From Hydrogenimonas sp. (lineage in GTDB: Bacteria > Campylobacterota > Campylobacteria > Campylobacterales > Hydrogenimonadaceae): a stretch of DNA of 9,547 nucleotides. Each line of letters opens with the position of its first letter. The first letter of the stretch is position 1. The notes beneath the pieces were generated by a model. The model was not told the origin of the DNA and ran no database searches. It saw only the letters and a program-made list of their open reading frames with translations. The DNA lies in NCBI GenBank assembly GCA_015494675.1, contig WGAW01000004.1, positions 1 to 9,547 of the forward strand, written 5' to 3'. Of the stretch, positions 6,167-9,547 are shown piece after piece. A program made the translations under genes and the position numbers.

Positions 6167-7534
6167 CTAAGAGAGAAGATCCCTGATGGCGCCGTTTCCG
6201 TGAGTCAGAATCTCCGGATTCTGAATTCCGTACATTTTGTAGATCGTGGCTGCTACGCTGAATACCTGAAAATGGTATGAGGCGTTGGAGTTTCCAAAGT
6301 TTTTGGGCTGCGTAAAGAGCCTGCCCGCCGATCCAATTATCTGCGTCTCCCCCACGATTCCGAGCCTGTTCATATAGTCTCTGCCGCCGATCCAGTAGAC
6401 GTTCTGGTTATTGCCGTGGTCCCATCCGTCCGAGTTGTTGTAGCTGACGTTACGGCCAAACTCCCCGAATATCACGATATTTATATTCGTCTTTCCGGCA
6501 GCCTTCATGTGAGCCACGGCAGCCTCGACAGCCTCCATAAGCATATTCATTCTCCGTGGGTATCTCTCGAGCGCGTTGGAGTGGTCGTCCCATCCGCCCA
6601 GACCCGGGCTACCCATGCTTACAACTTTCGTATGCTCGTTATGAATAAGCAGGTTCATGGCGAGCTTCATACGATCGGCGAAAGTGTTGTTCTGCGGATA
6701 CTCCACACCTTCGGGCAGCTCTATATCGTGGATACGGTCGGCGAACTCTTCGAGTATTACCCGCCTCTCGAACACTTCACGTATCTTTCCGGAGGGGTTG
6801 TACTTCTGGGCGATAGTGTCGAAATAGTCCCCGACCGTGGCGTTAATCTCCCTGTTCAGAACACGGCGGCTCAACCATCCGCCGCGCTTGTAGGGGTTGT
6901 TGGAACCTGTCCCGAACGCCACCGGCTTCAAGAAGGCCGCGAGGTTAAGATCGTCTTCGCTGAAAAATGTAGACTCTCCCTCCATCGTGACGAACGGAAT
7001 GCTCTTTCCTATGTCATCCGTTCCAGCCGGCTCCCCTATTGCACCCTTGTTGTACAATACGGCCGCCAGATTGGCCACTATCCCCGCGCCTCCGGCAATA
7101 TCTCTTCCTCTCTGCGCCTGCGATGTACACTCGCCGTGCGCTTTGTTGTCATCTACGGTACGGTAACATGTTCTAAAAAGATTCATATCGCCGGACGAGA
7201 TGAGCTCTTCCATGATATCTCCGCCGGCCTGCCGCCAGAGAGTGTTGGGAGTGGCCGTAAATTGGTCGAGCGGGTAGCGATTCTGGCTCTTTTCGTCTAT
7301 CTCATCGAGATTCGTCAGGTTCCCGGCAAGCTCCGACGGCCCCCCGTAGAGATAGACTATTATCGTCTGCGGATTGTTCTTCTCGTATACCGAAGTATCG
7401 AAATCGATGCTGCCGTAGTCGAGATCGGCACCTTTTAGCGAAAAGGGGAGTGCCGACGCGACACCCAGCGCTCCGATTCCTTTTAGAAAACCTCTCCTGT
7501 CTATGTGGGTATCCCTAAATAGATCTCTCTTCAT
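6167..7534 (-). CDS. Tat-exported DUF1501 family protein
   Basis: Starting at the ATG of 7532-7534 the product has 455 residues. It opens with a twin-arginine signal, IDRRGFLKGIGALGVASALPFSLKGA (RR at 13-14), so it should be exported folded by Tat. DUF1501 hallmarks (sulfatase/alkaline-phosphatase-like superfamily) follow: VYLYGGPS (60-67), GLGGWDDHSN (311-320), VIFGEFGRN (354-362) and DGWDHGNNQN (369-378). The Asp and His residues in these motifs are candidate metal ligands, but no activity is established for the family. The frame is also open to a GTG at 7547-7549 that overlaps the lipoprotein stop (GTGA). I prefer the ATG because GAGGAG (complement of 7542-7547) lies seven bases ahead of it, and the extra five residues only lengthen the Tat n-region. 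It is co-transcribed with the upstream lipoprotein; DUF1501 genes are commonly paired with DUF1800 genes. Confidence 0.9.
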   Translation of the reverse strand: MKRDLFRDTHIDRRGFLKGIGALGVASALPFSLKGADLDYGSIDFDTSVYEKNNPQTIIVYLYGGPSELAGNLTNLDEIDEKSQNRYPLDQFTATPNTLWRQAGGDIMEELISSGDMNLFRTCYRTVDDNKAHGECTSQAQRGRDIAGGAGIVANLAAVLYNKGAIGEPAGTDDIGKSIPFVTMEGESTFFSEDDLNLAAFLKPVAFGTGSNNPYKRGGWLSRRVLNREINATVGDYFDTIAQKYNPSGKIREVFERRVILEEFADRIHDIELPEGVEYPQNNTFADRMKLAMNLLIHNEHTKVVSMGSPGLGGWDDHSNALERYPRRMNMLMEAVEAAVAHMKAAGKTNINIVIFGEFGRNVSYNNSDGWDHGNNQNVYWIGGRDYMNRLGIVGETQIIGSAGRLFTQPKNFGNSNASYHFQVFSVAATIYKMYGIQNPEILTHGNGAIRDLLS

Positions 7535-7545
7535 CTTCACTCTCC

Positions 7546-9198
7546 TCACTTCACTGCTTCAAATTCGTATACGCTGCTCACCCTGGAGAGGTAGTCGAGT
7601 ACGATATTGCAGAAGTAGCCTCTCTCTTTCAGATCGTCTTCCGGCTTGCTGTTGCCGTAAAGATCGTACCATCCGAAATTTCTGAATCTATCGCCGTCGT
7701 AGCGGTCTCTGTCTATCAGGCTGGTAAGAAACTCCATCTCCTCATCTTTTGGCTCCCTGCCGACGACCGGAACGAAGAGCCTCTCTACTATATACTCCGC
7801 CCTCTTCTGTTCGTTTCTCTTCCACTCATCCCTGTCGTCGAGCTCCGTATCGCTGAAGAGCTCGGCCGGCATCGAAGCGAACATCTCCTCGAGCGGCCAT
7901 CCGTCATCCGAGGACTCGAAGGTAGAGTTCCTCTCGTAATTCGTCATCACGTTTTCACGGATGGTCTTGTGAAACCATGCGAAAGATTGAGAGTCGAGCG
8001 GCACCTCCACTTTCCTTCCGAGCTTGTAGCGCATACTCGCCTGGTGCATGTTGTCGAGATTTCTGGCTATATAGTAGAACGAACGCAGATGGGGCCGCCA
8101 CCCTATTGCCTTCGCCACAGGCAGAAATGACTCTTCGAACGATCTCGGTTTTACGGATTCGAGTAGATAGGCTTTCGAGTAGACTATCTGCTTAAGCAGA
8201 CCGGTCCAAGAGGTGGGGTTGCTCTCTACAAGTTTCTGAACGATCCTCCTCTTTTTCGCGACACCGAAGTCGGGAAAGTAGATATCCACGAGCCTGCCGC
8301 AGACCGTCGGAAGAAAATCGGGATGTCTCACCACCCCGCTGTAGAAGTCGGTCGCGTCGACTATCTCCATGTTGGGAAAGAGGTTCGTTATGGGCTGCGT
8401 GTTGACGTCGAGCGTCATTACGAGTGTATTCGAATCGGGATCGAGTTTCAGGTTTTTCAGCGCTTTGGCCGCAAGCGGAACGTGAGCGTCGTTGAAATCT
8501 TTCAGAAATATCTCCATCATCTCGCGACCGTTATCTTCCGGGCTACGGAATCTTCGCCAGTTCTCGTCGCTCATCATATGCAAAAATGTCGACCATCTCA
8601 AACTGAGCCCCTGGTCGAAACTCATAACGAGAGAGCTGTATACGTTGATCGCGTCTACGTCGTATACGGTATCTAGCTCGTATGCCGGGGAGAAGAGTAT
8701 CGTCTGTGTAAGTACGTAAGCCGCCCATCTGTTCATATAGGCGCTCCCCGGCTCCATGTGGTAGAGGCGTGCGAGCATCCCGGCAAGCAGCTTGCCGCTG
8801 CCGTAGCCGTAATCTTCATATCTGCCGACGCTCTCTTCGAGCCGGTTTATCTCTTCGCTCGTACTCGGGCGGTCGAACATGGCCCGTGTCTTTGAGATGA
8901 AGGAGCCGGAGTTCACGCTTCTGTTCAGATCGTCGAAGCCGGTACCGTAGTAGAGTGTACCGTATAGCTTTACGGCCACTTTGAACTTCTGCTCTTTCGT
9001 TAGAGCGTTGAAATCGGCATCGCTAAGCGGTTCGAGTCTGTAGCCGCTGTAGGGGAGCGGCTTCGCGTCGACCTCTATGCCGTATACTCTGACTCCGGTA
9101 GTCTCATCTGAACCGGTCGAACCGGAACCGCCGCAACCTACAGCCGTAAGCGTAACAGTCGCCAAAACGGCGTACTTGAAAAAAGAGAGCACCCTCAT
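7546..9198 (-). CDS. Large lipoprotein with DUF1800-like segment, partner of DUF1501
   Basis: The 550-residue product begins with a lipoprotein signal (hydrophobic 9-20, lipobox TAVGC with C22), followed by a glycine/serine linker CGGSGSTGS. The rest is mostly helical, acidic and aromatic-rich, with no transmembrane helix. SPEDNGREMMEIF (219-231) resembles the ENYxRELLELFTLG signature of DUF1800, and later stretches (DFLPTVCGRLVDIYF 294-308, LLKQIVYSKAYL about 336-347) resemble the helical repeats of that family. Together with the DUF1501 gene directly downstream this makes a divergent DUF1800-like protein the best guess; both families lack a known function. No +2 Asp follows the lipid cysteine (C-G-G), so outer-membrane sorting is plausible. 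The ATG at 9196-9198 has AAGGAT five bases upstream (complement of 9204-9209). The stop lies within the ribosome binding site of the next gene, implying coupling. Confidence 0.85.
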   Translation of the reverse strand: MRVLSFFKYAVLATVTLTAVGCGGSGSTGSDETTGVRVYGIEVDAKPLPYSGYRLEPLSDADFNALTKEQKFKVAVKLYGTLYYGTGFDDLNRSVNSGSFISKTRAMFDRPSTSEEINRLEESVGRYEDYGYGSGKLLAGMLARLYHMEPGSAYMNRWAAYVLTQTILFSPAYELDTVYDVDAINVYSSLVMSFDQGLSLRWSTFLHMMSDENWRRFRSPEDNGREMMEIFLKDFNDAHVPLAAKALKNLKLDPDSNTLVMTLDVNTQPITNLFPNMEIVDATDFYSGVVRHPDFLPTVCGRLVDIYFPDFGVAKKRRIVQKLVESNPTSWTGLLKQIVYSKAYLLESVKPRSFEESFLPVAKAIGWRPHLRSFYYIARNLDNMHQASMRYKLGRKVEVPLDSQSFAWFHKTIRENVMTNYERNSTFESSDDGWPLEEMFASMPAELFSDTELDDRDEWKRNEQKRAEYIVERLFVPVVGREPKDEEMEFLTSLIDRDRYDGDRFRNFGWYDLYGNSKPEDDLKERGYFCNIVLDYLSRVSSVYEFEAVK

Positions 9199-9255
9199 CC
9201 TGCATCCTTCAAAAAACTTTCAGATTGCCGTAAAGCCTAATCTATATAATAGGAA

Positions 9256-9261
9256 ATTATA
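9256..9261 (-). promoter_or_regulatory. Probable -10 element of the lipoprotein-DUF1501 operon
   Basis: The minus strand reads TATAAT, 57 bases before the lipoprotein ATG. No -35 lies at 17 bases; a perfect TTGACA (complement of 9293-9298) is 31 bases away, too far to pair with it. A second A+T box, TATTAT (complement of 9246-9251), lies just downstream. Confidence 0.4.
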
Positions 9262-9269
9262 GAGTAGAG

Positions 9270-9310
9270 CCGTTAACGGGAATCCAACATAATGTCAACG
9301 GATGTTAACG
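9270..9310. repeat. Palindrome and repeated GTYAACG motifs upstream of the lipoprotein gene
   Basis: CCGTTAACGG at 9270-9279 is a perfect 10-bp palindrome, eight bases upstream of the TATAAT. GTTAACG occurs at 9272-9278 and 9304-9310, and GTCAACG at 9294-9300. The last two are in direct repeat ten bases apart (TGTCAACGGATGTTAACG). This arrangement looks like an operator for a dimeric regulator, but the factor is unknown. The last copy overlaps the stop codon of the upstream gene. Confidence 0.35.
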
Positions 9311-9547
9311 AGATCGACCATGCTCCTCTATATCCTCTATCTCCCATGCAAGCTCTCTTTTGTCTATCCTGTGCTTCCCTTTTTCAAAGATATTCTCCTC
9401 CAGCTTCTCTACGGCCGACTTTACGAGATCGCTCTTTTTGACGTACGGCAAAAGGAGTTCGAGTAGCTCCCTGTCGCTTTTGGCCCTCAGAATCTTTCTG
9501 GCGGTCCCGACTTCTCTCTTTTCTCTTGGAACAACAGATCCCCAAAG
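9305..9547 (-). CDS. C-terminal fragment of an unrecognised charged protein, partial
   Basis: On the minus strand an uninterrupted frame enters from the window edge and ends at TAA (complement of 9305-9307), giving 80 residues without any methionine, so the start lies outside. The segment is very rich in Lys, Arg and Glu and probably all-helical, with ELLELLLPYVKKSDLVKSAVEKLEENIF followed by HRIDKRELAWEIEDIEEHG. No catalytic motif or membrane segment is visible and I do not recognise the family. Codon use matches the neighbouring genes, which supports it as a real gene. It lies upstream of the lipoprotein gene on the same strand, separated by about 106 bases that hold a promoter-like element. 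Confidence 0.6.
   Translation of the reverse strand, partial: LWGSVVPREKREVGTARKILRAKSDRELLELLLPYVKKSDLVKSAVEKLEENIFEKGKHRIDKRELAWEIEDIEEHGRSR

Noticed and set aside
6416..7438. Long (340-codon) open frame on the + strand, antisense to the DUF1501 gene
   Set aside because: Its translation has no domain, signal or family resemblance, and it mirrors a gene with clear Tat and DUF1501 motifs. It has no convincing ribosome binding site.
9256..9298. TTGACA (minus strand, 9293-9298) paired with TATAAT (9256-9261) as a sigma-70 promoter
   Set aside because: The spacer is 31 bases, far from the 16-18 needed; only the TATAAT is retained as a candidate element.
1..9547. CRISPR arrays, tRNA or rRNA genes, insertion sequences, phage genes
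   Set aside because: I saw no regularly spaced repeats, no cloverleaf or rRNA-like sequence, no transposase or integrase motifs, and gene order and codon use look uniform along the window.

Overview
The window most likely comes from a free-living, mesophilic to moderately thermophilic Campylobacterota (the Sulfurimonas / Sulfurovum / Hydrogenimonas / Nitratifractor side of the phylum). This rests on recall of family signatures, not a search. The TonB receptor has a plug opening (residues 48-64) and a short periplasmic partner with a GAFFWQKGRPNLIL-type segment that I associate with Campylobacterota. The first 60 codons look like the end of a CZB (chemoreceptor zinc-binding) domain. Base composition looks roughly balanced, genes are tightly packed, and several starts are TTG.

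Layout. (1) 1-180, +: tail of a gene with a probable CZB domain. (2) 166-3134, -: a tight three-gene operon, selD (selenophosphate synthase), selU/mnmH (tRNA 2-selenouridine synthase) and a membrane-anchored MtfA/M90-type zinc peptidase. Adjacent genes abut or overlap by a few bases, and both downstream genes start with TTG. (3) 3135-3304: a divergent control region holding an excellent match to a PhoB box, placed as in E. coli phoA and pointing at selD. (4) 3305-6130, +: a TonB-dependent receptor, a small secreted protein starting at a TTG that overlaps the receptor stop, and a soluble HAD phosphatase of the P-type-ATPase-like kind. (5) 6167-9198, -: a two-gene secretion cassette, a large lipoprotein with a DUF1800-like segment followed by a Tat-exported DUF1501 protein. 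(6) 9199-9304: promoter region with a TATAAT box, a 10-bp palindrome and repeated GTYAACG motifs. (7) 9305-9547, -: the C-terminal 80 residues of an unrecognised, highly charged protein.

How the genes work together. SelD makes selenophosphate and SelU uses it to replace sulfur by selenium at the wobble uridine of certain tRNAs, so those two form one pathway; the peptidase is a co-transcribed passenger of unknown relation. The receptor and the small periplasmic protein look like a surface-sensing or uptake pair. The lipoprotein and DUF1501 protein look like an exported pair of unknown function. The most unusual points are the Pho-type promoter in front of a selenium operon, and the two exported pairs without assigned function.
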